Below are positions 11,601 to 21,989 of a DNA stretch of 64,000 bases, in pieces. The notes under the pieces were generated by a model, which was not told the origin of the DNA, did no database searches, and saw nothing but the letters and a program-made list of their open reading frames with translations. The stretch is from Isoetes taiwanensis. Its lineage: Eukaryota > Streptophyta > Lycopodiopsida > Isoetales > Isoetaceae. The DNA is taken from positions 18,493,382 through 18,557,381 of the forward strand of contig JAJEKV010000001.1 of assembly GCA_021234155.1 (NCBI GenBank). The letters are read 5' to 3'. The translations under genes and the position numbers were made by a program. Each line of letters begins with the position of its first letter. The stretch's first letter is position 1.

Positions 11601-14600
11601 CAGCCGTGGGCCTAAAAATAAAGCCGTGGGCCGTTGCAATAAAGCCTGCACCCGGATCTATTGTCTCCAGCTTGTGTCGATTCAACCATACCTGCACAAA
11701 ATACCTGCACAAAAAAGCTACTGCACATATCGGAGGCTACTGGCGCTCTTCTCACGTCAACAATCTGGAACCAAAAGTTCGGCCCTGATTTTTTGAGTTA
11801 CAGTGAATCCGATTCAAGATCCTGCTTCAGTCGCTCGATTCATATGTTTTTGCTTTCCTCCCGTTTTGCAGCACCTGCAGCAAGATCCGGTTCTCTGGCT
11901 ACATTTTCAAAGCAGAGTGTGAAGTTTAAAAGAGCACTGAAGTTTAAAAGCTGGCTTACCGTGAAGGAAAGTGGGCCTTAACTTAAAGCTCGTGCTCTGC
12001 AAGCCCGGCAAGTCTGCCATAGCCAGATAACTTTCTCCTCTTTCTGCAACTTTTTCCGCAGTACAAGCTCTTCTTATCTGTTTCAGCCTCAGTGGGGTAT
12101 TTCCAAGCTCTGATCCGACCTGATCAGGGGCGTTTCCAAGCTTTGTAAGAAATGGTTCTTTCCAAGCTTTGTGGTTGTAGTTCTTCTGATACTATGCCAG
12201 ATGAAGAAATGGAAATCCGGCACAGCAGATGGGAAGCTTGGAAGCCGATGAAAGCTGGAAGGAAGCCGATGAAAGCTTGGAAGGAAGCCAAAACCTGATA
12301 GGAAGCCGAAAGCTCATAGGAAGCCGATGAAAGCTTGGAAATCCGGCATATGATAGGGCCGATCCTGCATCTGGCTCCGCTTCTTGAAAACAAATCCTGC
12401 ATCTGGCTCCGCATCGTGAAAAGAAATGGTTCTTGAAAAGCTCGGCTTCCATGCCATAGCCACGATCTTGGGAGTTCGCCATAGCCACAATTTCGTAAGT
12501 GTACCAAATCTCTTCTTCTCAAAGGTATGTACCAAATCTCCCCCCCTTTTTCAATTTCAAATTCAAACTTAAACATGGGTGGGAGGAAAAAAGTGATATA
12601 AAAAAATACGGATATAGCGTGGCCAATAGGTTATTTTTTCTAAGGCTAATGGGTATGAAGGATTAAAATATTATATATAAATTGACGTCTATTTATACGC
12701 CCCCAATTTCACACATTGTGCACATTATGTTGCCATTATAGGGGCACATTTTCAAGGCACATTTTCAATGTTTAAGTCAAAACATTGATATATCGGGGGG
12801 TTGACTATTTGTTTTATCTACGTATACATAGGAAATGCATAGTTATGGTGTGCATTTAGGAAATACATAAGATATTGTATTTATTAGGAAATATATAGGA
12901 TAAGATATTGTGTTTATTAGAAAACATTGATATACTAAAAAAAAGGGGGATGGGGATGGAGGATCTATTTTTGGGTCTATGTATACATAGAAAAAAAATG
13001 CATAGGTATAGTGTGCACTTAGAAAATACATAGGCTATGGTGCAACTAATAATGATTTGCAATTGGAGGTAGAAACTATGTTTGTAGGCAAGTAGGTTCT
13101 CCACATTTGTTGTATGTTTGATCACATGTGAATAATGGGTTATCATAGTAATATGATGTTTAAAGGGCTTAGAACTGCATTTTGCACTTTGGCTGCCTTG
13201 GCTCGAGGCTCTTTCGGATTCGATGAAGGAATGAGAGAAAGGGCCTCATAACAAAAATAATCTCTCGCCCTTGAAATTGCCTTTTTTTTAGTGCGAGTTT
13301 GCCTTTCCAGGCTCGCGAGTGAGAAAGACCCTCAAACCTCGTTTTTGCTTTGGGCGGTTTAAAAAGTGACATGGCATTTTAAGCGTCCTTAATGGGACAA
13401 AATGTGATCATTTTTTTTCTAATGTTTTGGTCTATGTATACATAGAAAAAAATGCATAGATATATGGTGTGCACTTAGAAAATGCATAGGCTATGGTGCA
13501 ACTAATAATGATTTGCAATTGGAGGTAGAAACTATGTTTGTAGGCAAAGGTTCTCCCACATTTGTTGTTGCGTTTGATCACATGTGAATAAGCGATATGG
13601 TAATATGATGTTTAAAGAACTTAGAACCTTGCATTTGCACTTTTGGTACCTTGGCTCACGAGAGCTCTTTTTTGCTTTCGAAAAGGGCCTGAACAAATAA
13701 TCTCGGCCCTTGAAAACCTTTTTTTAGTGACTGCCTTTCCGGGCTTCACCGAAAGGCCTCAAACTGTTTTTTCCCTCGAGCTACCTTTCGACTTCGCGGA
13801 GTCGAAAACGCTTTTTTACCCCTTTTCAAAAATTTTTCTAACAAGCGTGTTTTATTTTATTTTTTTTCTGTAGCATCACTTGACTAACTTGATTTTTGTC
13901 TTTTGCGGTCCTTATCTCGACCGGATAGTACATGCTTGGGAGCAATGAAAAGACACGTTCATTGAAGAAAGGTCTTGAGAAGAGGGTGGACATCGGTTGG
14001 ACATACAAGCCGTGGCCCATGAAGGAACTCCTCATACAAATTTCTATCGATGCGTAAGTTGCTCCGGTGACTTGGAGAGAACTCCCACGCCCTTTGCACT
14101 AGGTGGTTCATGTGTGAAGCGTGTAATCATTGTGCCCATTCGACCACTATGGTCTCTTCACCCACTGTAATATATATTGCAATGAGCCCATTTATAAATA
14201 TAAGGTATCTCAAAACTAGTATTTTTTGGTGATTAAGTAAACAATTTGCTTAATTTTTGTTGGAATTTGTGATCTCTTGTCTACCCACCCAAGAAAATAG
14301 AGCCAAAATATTCAACTAAGAATCTTTTTCAACTAGAACTTTGGTTTCAATCTGTAATGAAATTCCTATGTTTGAGTTGCATTGTTCTTGTTCTCGACTC
14401 GCTATCCAAGAAAACTGGAAGAAAGTTTGGATGCACACTAATAGACAAAAATTCCAATTATGGCCAGTTTTGGGGTCGGGGTGCTTCTTTTTACGTAAAT
14501 TAACAGGGTTCCGAAAAAAAATGGGAATGGAATGAGTCCCACTTTAATTAAATACGACTTAATCCCTTTCCCCCTTCCCTTTTGCCCTTTTCCTCGTGCC

Positions 14601-17600
14601 CTTTTTCTAGGTACCCTTTTCCCATTTCCATCTCCCTTTTTTCTTTTTTTCTTTTCCTTTCCCTTTCCCTCATCCCATGCGCTTTATTCGTTCCCTTCTT
14701 CCCACCCTTTTCATGTTCATCTTTTCCCCCTATTTCCCTTTTTATGATGCCTTTTTATCTTCCTTTTTCTATTCTATTCTATTCTATTCCTCTCTTTTCC
14801 TTTTTCCCTTTCGCTTTCCCTTTTTCCATGTCATTTTCCCCTTCCATTCTCCTCTTTCCTCACCTTTTCTCTCTAACATTTTCCCTTTCTCTTTTTGACG
14901 CTCTCTTTTTGCTTCTCTTTTCCTCTTTCTTCACCTTTTCCCTCTTCTTTTTTTTCCCACGCCATTTCCCCCTTCCCTTTTGCCCTTTTCCTCGTGCCCT
15001 TTTTCTAGGTTCCCTTTTCCATCTCCTTTATTCTTTTTTCTTTTCCCGTGCCCTTTTCCCATGCGCTTTGTTTGTCCCCTTCTTCCCATCTTTTTCCCTT
15101 ACCTTTTTTCTCCTTTTTACGCCCTTCCCTTCTTCCCCTTTTTTCGTTGCCCCTTTTTCCTTCCCTTTCTCCCTCTCTATTTCTATTCTTTTTTTTTTCA
15201 TTTTTCCTTCCCTTTTTCCTTTCTTTGTCCTTTTCCTCTTCCCCTTTTTCCCACGCCCTTTTTCCCTTCCCTTTTCCCTTTTACCCGTGCTTTTCCTCCC
15301 CTTTCCTTTTCCTTTTTTCTTAAGAGATCAAATCATGACTAATCACGATAGTGGGAAGTCGTGCGATAAATCTCGGCCTTCAGTTTTAATCAGATAATCT
15401 CAGCCATTTAAATTAGGGCTTGATCCATTCAATACGGTATAACATTATAATATAAGATAAGATGAGAAATGTCATGAGAGAAATGTCATGTGATTCTTAC
15501 ATGCATTGATTTCCTTCAGAATTTTCTCTATAATATGTCACTACTTTATGGCTTCAACAATTCATTCAAATGGTTTGCAGCATATTGGTGGTCGAGGCCG
15601 CGGGGCTGCGTGGATTACTGCAAGAGACTGTATGACAGATGATGTTGAGGCGCCAGATCCAAATCTAAATCTTGGTGAACAGGTCAGCAAAAGCTAGCAA
15701 TAGGTTTTGATTGAAAATTTAGCAGTAGTCCTTTATATCTTCCCACTTCATGGAAGCCTTGTATACCCTGACTCTGGTGACCAAACAGACAGCTCTGAAC
15801 GTGTGTCCTTGCAAAGCATTTTAATATGAGTAATGAAATGAAATGGAACATTTTATATGCTACGTTGTTAGGTGCATAGAGTTGTCTTTTTATTTTCAGA
15901 GCAGATCTAGATGCCTCTCGTATATCGAATCTCTCATGTGATTTTCGTATCAGCAGCTTCATTCTCATTACCAATACGTAGGACACATGTGATCTTCTAT
16001 TAAAGACTACTTCGATTTATGATTCACACTGCTATAACTGGATGCTGCAGATATGATTTACACTTATGCTGCAGATATGATTTACACTTATGCATGCATG
16101 CCTTGATTCAACCCCAATTGCATGCATGCATGCCTTGATTCAGCCCCAATTGCCTCAGCCAAGATTTTGATTGACACAGCTAAAGAATCATCAATCGAAG
16201 GCGGATTTTCCACTGTATTTTTCTCCAGATTCTATCCACTGTATTTTAGTCCCAGATCAATCCTGCTGGACTTTATTCAAAGCGGATTTTCCACTGCCAC
16301 ATGCTACAGATTTCAGCAATCATATGGGCAAACGTATTAAAGGCAGATTTTCCACTGTATTTTTCTACCTGTATTTTTCTCCAAGATCAATATGCCAGAC
16401 TCTAGTTTTCTCCACTGTACATTTTTTTTTCTTCGATTGCTTTTTATTTTTCGTTTGATGCTTGCTGCCCCTCCAGAATCTAACAAGCTTCTTGATTGAC
16501 TCTATTTTTCTACACAATCTGTCATCCAACTTCATCCATCAATTCCTTTAGAGGTTTGTGGCCGCAGGTGCAAAATACTTGAACCAGTGTTTGCCACGTG
16601 CATCTCTTTCAATTTGAGTTTATCAAAAGCCTGCTATGATACCATGTACAAAAAGATGCAGAGATGGAAAGGAAAACAAAACACACTAGTGATTAGAAAA
16701 GCTAAACTTGAAATACAATGAGCTCCATCAGTTATAGAGTGCAATGCACTTAGTGCTGACTCATGATCAAAGGAGATCACCGTAAACTGCGCCTGCAATG
16801 CCTAAACAGAAATAACAAAGCCCAAACAGTAGCAGTGTTTGTCTCAACATATCATTAAAGAGAGCGCTTTTAACCCAAACCTGATACATTTGCTTTGTCT
16901 CCCAGTCAACTTTGACCAGATTACTTGCTGCCATGTACTATGCAATGTGAAAAACCATGTCTGTCAGACAGGCATCTACTGTTGGAATATGTGTTGCCAG
17001 TGACCTGTGACGTCTGATTGCAACCTCTTCTTCTGAAGAAACAGTTGCAACTATTTGGGGCATAACTGCAATTCAGAGGTGGCAAGATGCCTTCTTGTCG
17101 AGATCATTGACCTTTCTAGGAAATTTGAGCAACATTGACTAAAATTGAATCCAAACCAGCATGGAGCCTTTGAGAGACGATGAGCTTACTAATGAATAAG
17201 ATTATAATCATTCACACATATTTTAAAAAACCAATACAGTAGAACTATAGTCTGATCAGCTTAATTTGATATCAAAACTAGCTGGATGCAAGTGGGAATA
17301 ACCCAATTTTTTTCTTCAATGATCTAAGCATCAATTTGATTCCTGCACCTCCATCAAGTTGGGCCTTTATGACAACAATGCCACCGACTAGTCCAAATGG
17401 AATGGCTTTGGCTGATATTCTGGAAATCTGAACAATAGTCACTGATGTTAATTGTGCTAAGTAAACTTTGTGCAGACTGATAGACACCAAGACTATTGCT
17501 CCCCATGTACTAGTGCAAAAAACCATCTGCAAGCTAAGTTGAATTCATTGTCGAAATGTGAGTCGAACTTGTTTTTGCACTCTTGAATATCTGTTACATT

Positions 17601-18830
17601 TTGTAGATTGTTTATTGTAAATTGAGAGACGTTTTCTCATGTCAATTGGATGAGTATGAGGAGTCTAGAGAAGAGGCATTTGTCTGGCCTGACTGTTGGT
17701 GGGCGAGTGCAATGACTGCTGCCAGCTCCTAGAAATCCTCCTTTACTACCACTGTAACTGTATTATCCTGAATTGTTGGTATGCTGGATTCCTGTGGAGA
17801 GAATTCTTGGGACGTCTTGAGGTTAATTGACTCTATTTCACTATCCATTTTTTTTCTTTGCTTGCTTTTTATTTTTTGATGCTTGCTGCCCCTCGCTTTA
17901 AACCTCTAGTTTTCTATATGTCCTTTGAATAAAATGCATGGTTTTCTTTAACGATTTTGCATGATTTTGCATCCAGGATGTTCTAACTAATGATGGTCAT
18001 GTTGGTCAAGCTCATGGGGCAAGAGGGTTTGGTGTGGTTGGTGCGCAACAGAACCAAGATCCTCTTATTGAAGAACAAGTAAGAATTCTCGCTGATTTTT
18101 AGGAGTCATTTTTAGGATGTGATTTTAGAAGATAAGAGCTTATGTTGGTATGATATTTGAGACTGATTTTGGTCTAATTTAGGAAATAAGTAATACCTCT
18201 ACACCATCTTCGAAACGAAAGAGATCAAGAAATTGGTCTCTTGAAGAGACCAAATTCCTTGTTGAGCTCAAAAAGAAGGAATGGATGATGTTAGAGGCAT
18301 CATCAGCGCGTGACAAAATGGAATCTGCCATTATTAGATGGAAAAAGATTGCTAATAGAATGATAGAAAATGGCTATACTGATAGAGATGCAAATGGATG
18401 TCGTGCTAAATACGAAAATTTGATTGGTGAATATAAGACAATCCATGATTTTAGCAAGAGGACAGGGATGCCAGAGTACTTTTCTTTGTCAAGGAGTGAA
18501 AAGAAAAACTTTAACCTCCCTATTCTTGATGAGGCCATTTATAATATGTTTGATTCTTTTCAATCAAGTCGGCCTAATGTGGAACCAATGCACACTGCTG
18601 ACACTAGTAGAGGTACTAGTGAGGGGGATCACCATCCCCATGGTATTGGTGAAGAAGCCTCGTCTGGAAAACGTAGAGCGAGTAATACTAACTCTTTATC
18701 CAAGACGATGGCAGAAAATAACAAGGAAATGATAGAAATGATGGAAAGCCACTTTGCAAAAACATTAGAAGTGGAAAAAGAGAAGCTTGAGTTACAACGT
18801 ACTCTAGTGGGAGCGATGGGGGGCATTTGA
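8607..18830 (+). CDS. Harbinger ORF1: Myb/SANT-like DNA-binding protein, four exons
   Basis: Exons are 8607-8795, 15581-15682, 17977-18078 and 18183-18830. All introns are phase 0 with AG...GT borders, giving 346 residues. Exon 1 (63 codons) is Arg/Gly-rich and ends in a DDDED run. Exons 2 and 3 are both exactly 34 codons and all three upstream exons end in EQ. Exon 4 starts with a basic KRKRSR patch (likely nuclear signal), then NWSLEETKFLVELKKKEW, the tryptophan-bearing first helix of a Myb/SANT-like (trihelix-type) domain, through to about residue 250, and ends in a charged helix rich in Met, Glu and Lys that could be a coiled coil. In this superfamily such a partner brings the transposase to nucleus and ends. 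No break is seen in the reading frame. The ATG at 18285 is internal, not the start. Expression is untested. Confidence 0.75.
9205..9534 (-). pseudogene. PR-1/CAP-domain protein fragment inside the ORF1 intron
   Basis: Read on the minus strand, a hydrophobic signal-peptide-like stretch (FFAAFFVLCLFIGHALAS) is followed by DFLRSHNSARAQLGLPAMKW, the start of a CAP (PR-1, antifungal/sterol-binding secreted) domain. Further on comes LVHSGGP, then, in another frame, NLFWGSGKDWSPNDAV, a strongly conserved PR-1 motif. The step between frames removes the usual YGE segment, so coding is broken by a small deletion. The frame stops soon after the EW at about 9205, and the C-terminal half of the domain is absent. 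TTTCAG before the GTAACGGC-like start suggests that an intron border was kept. It sits antisense in intron 1 of the Harbinger gene, so it was probably captured or inserted as genomic DNA. Confidence 0.75.
9571..9602 (-). mobile_element. Helitron 3' terminus (minus strand)
   Basis: On the minus strand the sequence reads GCCGAGCAACGCTGGGC (a hairpin), then ACTATTA, then CTAG, then host T. A short hairpin about 7-12 nt before a terminal CTRR, inserted between A and T, is the standard Helitron 3' end. The same arrangement recurs at 42791 and 44713. The body must extend to higher coordinates, into the pyrimidine-rich region. I could not fix its 5' TC end. Confidence 0.65.
9716..10826. repeat. Pyrimidine-rich low-complexity tract 1
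   Basis: About 1.1 kb of almost pure C+T on the plus strand, built from CCCTTTTC/CCCTTTCC words with TTCTATTC runs near 9910-9940. Long frames through it encode only Phe, Pro, Ser and Leu and are artefacts of composition. GCCCTTTTT and ATGCC recur at irregular intervals, as in an old expanded minisatellite. Tract 2 (14558-15320) shares the same words. Confidence 0.85.
10978..11222. repeat. Purine-rich (GGGAGG/GGGGAGA) low-complexity tract
   Basis: Strand composition flips from C+T to G+A here: AGGGAGGG, AGGGGAGA and a 20-bp unit TTTAGGGAAAGGGGCAA repeated at about 11109 and 11151. Beyond it, 11260-11360 is AT-rich. There is no coding sense. Confidence 0.8.
11400..12800. other. Spacer with short AAGCCGATGAAAGCTTGGAA repeats
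   Basis: About 12230-12340 repeats GGAAGCCGATGAAAGCTTGG-type units several times and CTGCATCTGGCTCCGC occurs twice (12365, 12397). Frames here are short and shared between strands, and I recognise no protein. The minus-strand frame at 11400-11651 has a mixed composition that could be an old exon, but no family comes to mind. Confidence 0.4.
12971..13800. repeat. Tandem duplication with about 455-bp period
   Basis: The unit from TTGGGTCTATGTATACATAG (12971) to about 13424 is repeated from 13427 to about 13800, covering GCAACTAATAATGATTTGCA, TGATCACATGTGAATAA and the CCTTGGCTC...GGGCCT stretch in the same order. A partial third copy of the first motif lies near 12818. The copies differ by many small indels, so the duplication is not recent. 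Confidence 0.75.
14558..15320. repeat. Pyrimidine-rich low-complexity tract 2
   Basis: Same words as tract 1, with the block GTGCCCTTTTTCTAGGT(A/T)CCC appearing at about 14597 and 14994, evidence of internal segmental copying. Open frames through it are compositional. It ends before CTTAAGAGATCAAATCATG. Confidence 0.85.
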
Positions 18831-19287
18831 GAAAATGGGCAGCTACTTTTCAACCAAAGAAGCATCATTTCATCCACCAAATTCAGGTTTGTCTCTTCGT
18901 TGATCATCTAAATGTGCATATGAGAATTTTACTATTTTTAACACAAGGTCGTTTTTGTAGGTTGAATTGCCCGCTATGGAATGGCCATTGGAGGAGAGAG
19001 ATTTGAATAGAAATCTTTGAAACTTTGAAAACTTTGATTTGAACAGAGATTTAAAACTTTGAAATTTTGAAAACTCTTCCATGTTAATTGGTCTTCAAAG
19101 TTTAAATCTATATGAACGAGCTTTTATGATTTTTGTATCCAATGATAAGCTTCGAATGAGCTTTTATGATTGTTGAATGAATTTTTATGATATGAATGAG
19201 CTTTTTTATTGTTGAATGTTGCATTATGGATCATCCAATGATAAGCTTCTACTAACAAATTCACTAATTGTGCAGTGTTTTAGTGAC
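18831..19287 (+). other. Spacer between Harbinger ORF1 and transposase
   Basis: AT-rich, with repeated GAGCTTTTATGATT and AACTTTGAAA words. The last part (about 19130-19287) and the start of the transposase gene recur in decayed form at 25080-25255. It should contain the ORF1 polyadenylation region and the transposase promoter, but I see no motif that fixes either. TTGTGCAG just before 19276 could be an acceptor of an untranslated 5' exon. Confidence 0.4.
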
Positions 19288-20689
19288 ATGGAAGATGATC
19301 AACAAGCGCATGATATCATGATGGTTATGGGTTCGTATGTTAATTTGTTCATGACACAAGACCAGGACAATTCCTTGAAGCGTTTAGTAGACGACGAGAT
19401 GAATGTCTTGAGATCACATGGCCATGTGGAGATTTTTTGTGCGGATGCTTCTACTGAAGGTAGATGGTGGGTGGAACCGAGAAGTTTTACATGGTTTGAC
19501 CGATTCTTGATGTCATACTATGATGATCGTAGATGGCAAAAAAAGTTTAGAATGAAGAAATCTACGTTCATGTTTCTTTGCAATAGTCTCCAGGTTGAGG
19601 TTGAGAAAAAAGATACACATTATAGAAAAGCCGTTCCGTTAATAATGCGTGTAGCTTGTTGTCTTTACAAGCTTTTCAAAGGTTGTGATTACGGCACTAT
19701 CCGAAAAAGTTTGGCATTGGAGAGCACGGCTCATATGATCGTCATGGAAGTATGCAAAGCCATTGTGAAAGTTTTTGGACATAAGATAGTATTTCCAACA
19801 GGTGACCAATTATTAGAAGTGATAGCTGGGTTTCAACAAGTATCGAAGCTTCCAAATGCAGGTATTTCAATCATAATTCATTTCTAGTTCAAGTTACATA
19901 TTTTGCTTGATGGAATGACAATAAAAACTAATTGTGTATAAACCTTTTTCAGCTGGTGCCATAGATTGCACGCACTTTGAAATATTGCAACCATGTGGTC
20001 CTGCTGGATTGGATTATTATGATAGGAAATGTAGATTTAGCATTCTCATGCAAGCTATTGTTGATCCCGGGGGTCTCACCTAGGCATATGGGGATACCAC
20101 ATCTGCGTGCAAGGGGTCCAGAGAAAACCCCTGTATACGACTTTTTGGAGGTGGAAAACCCCTACATACGTAAATAGGAAAAGCCAGTTTCCAAGCCCCT
20201 TTCCGTAGATGTACTTTCGGACGATCCTAATTTTTACATACCCCTACCCGATCTTGTACTTGAGTTTGTGCTTGTGCACCCTACCCCTATGTACAGAATA
20301 AATAAAATTTCAAAATGTTTTTAATTGACATTTCTCGCATCTCGGTCTCGCATTTCCCTGGGGTTCTTACATGCATGCGACATTACAAGGGTAATTCTAA
20401 GGAGCCTTTGCAAATTATGAACACGTATAATTTAGGAGCCCTTGCGAAGACAATACCGGGACAATACATGGATAATACATGCTAATGACAATACATGGAA
20501 TACATCATGGTAAGATCAATACCTCAAATTATACATCTATAATATACTACACCCTAATAGATGATGGTAAGAAATGAATGTTAAAAAACTATGGCTTTTG
20601 ATGAGGTCCCATTTCTCATTCAATTATTTTTTATATTTCTGCATGTTGATGCAATACAGTGATAGTAGCTATGCATTTGGGTTATGTGC

Positions 20690-21985
20690 AAATAGACAAG
20701 CTTGTTATAACATTAAGCATCATAACAAAGACAGCATTGCGATAAAAGTTGTATAGGACCATGTAGGCTAGCCGCTGATAGTTCCAATGACCATGAACCA
20801 AAAGTAATCGCTTGAGAAACCTAAACTGTGCAATTGCGAAGTCTGATGCCATGACTGCTTGACGGCCTTCTTTACAGCTTATCCCGACACCAACATCTGC
20901 CATCTGGATCATTGCAACATCATTTGCACCTGATAAAGCCAAAATACAAGTGGATAAGAATCCAAAGCAATCATTTTAAGTAGCAAATCTCCATCCATAC
21001 ATACCATCTCCAATCGCTAAAGTCATTTCATTGGCCCGTTCCTTGACTAGTGCCACTATGCCGGCCTTTTGATAGGGTGCAACTCTCGTTCCTTGACTAG
21101 TGCCACTATGCCGGCCTTTTGATAGGGTGCAACTCTACAGCATACAACAACTTGACATGCCACAGCCAGTTCAAACAGCTGCATGGTACGGAATGAAATA
21201 AGAGGCGTGCTCACAGCATCTGTAACAAAATGATATTTCAATTACGTTATCCTTCAAATCTTTAGCAAGGGCATGAACAAGGCTGTTTCCATCAATAATG
21301 AGTGCAAATTCCTCCTTTTTCAAGAACTTGCTTCCTGACTTAACATCATGGCTAACTTTCTCATCTTCATCATTTGCAACATTGCTCCTCTTCATCACAC
21401 TATATTTCTTCTCAAGCGTTAGCTCAATTCTCTCCTTAGCATTTTCTAAGGCTTTTAAACATGCATCTTTAGTAGTAGCATTGATAATAATTTGCTCCAT
21501 GTGGTGTGTCAAAAGTAGACAAGAATACCCAATAGAGATAGCAGTCTCTCGCTTATCACTGTTAATACCCATAGCTTCATGCCAGCTTCCCTTAGTGAAG
21601 CTATTGTTTTGGCACCCCCTCCCGCAGGCTTGTCCTCAATACCGGTAGCTCCTATAAGTGTGGGGCTATGCTCACGACATTTTGCGGCTTCTCTTAACTT
21701 ATCCACACGATCAATCAATGAAACGATAGCTTCTCGATACTTGAACCGCCGGTTCTCAAGTTCTATTTCACCAAGATCTCTTGATGCAATTACAAGAGTT
21801 CGCAACCCTGCTCTAGCATATACATCTATGTGGTTAATTGTGGAGTCCCGGACTTGTTCAAGTTTCTCGGTTGAAAGCACATTATTCGGTAAATCAAATG
21901 CATCCGGTTGACTGGACAATGTCCAAGGCAGGTTGCAGACCGCTCCCTTCAATAAGACTCTCTTCAGCATAAGCTGCAATCATAG
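20690..21985 (-). pseudogene. P4-type (phospholipid-translocating) ATPase fragment with introns
   Basis: Minus-strand exons run in order. From 21985 to about 21560 comes the nucleotide-binding region (LLKGA, YARAGLRTLVIA, LIGATGIEDK, KLWVLT). To about 21245 follows the P domain (DKRETAISIGYS, FALIIDGNSL). At about 21220-21004 comes FELAVACQVVVCCRVAPYQK up to LAIGDG, then at 20942-20690 [18 protein letters not shown] and [20 protein letters not shown], entering a membrane segment. The family flips phospholipids across membranes. The GDG|GANDV hinge is split by an intron with correct phase, so genomic DNA was captured rather than cDNA. Breaks include one base missing in the TGDK codons (about 21560) and a 50-bp tandem duplication (21037-21136). 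The DKTGT phosphorylation site and the N-terminal half are absent. It cannot encode a working pump. Confidence 0.88.
21037..21136. repeat. Exact 50-bp tandem duplication in a P4-ATPase exon
   Basis: CGTTCCTTGACTAGTGCCAC...GGTGCAACTCT occurs twice head to tail (21037-21086 and 21087-21136). It covers the CRVAPYQKAGIVALVKER codons. Since 50 is not divisible by three, it breaks the frame. Confidence 0.9.
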
Positions 21986-21989
21986 AAGT

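Larger units (their letters stand above)
10829..14558. repeat. 25-bp inverted repeat bounding the spacer between the two pyrimidine tracts
   Basis: AAGTCGTATTTAATTAAAGT at 10829 reappears inverted as ACTTTAATTAAATACGACTT ending at 14558 and continues for five further matching bases inward. The 3.7 kb between them breaks what would be one pyrimidine array. This looks like an element inserted into that array, but I cannot show a clean target duplication. Confidence 0.5.

Noticed and set aside
14582-15397. A 271-codon plus-strand open frame
   Set aside because: Same compositional artefact in the second pyrimidine tract.
18285-18830. ORF1 starting at the ATG at 18285
   Set aside because: The Myb/SANT-like domain begins upstream in the same exon (NWSLEETKF from about 18225), and phase-0 exons further upstream join it.
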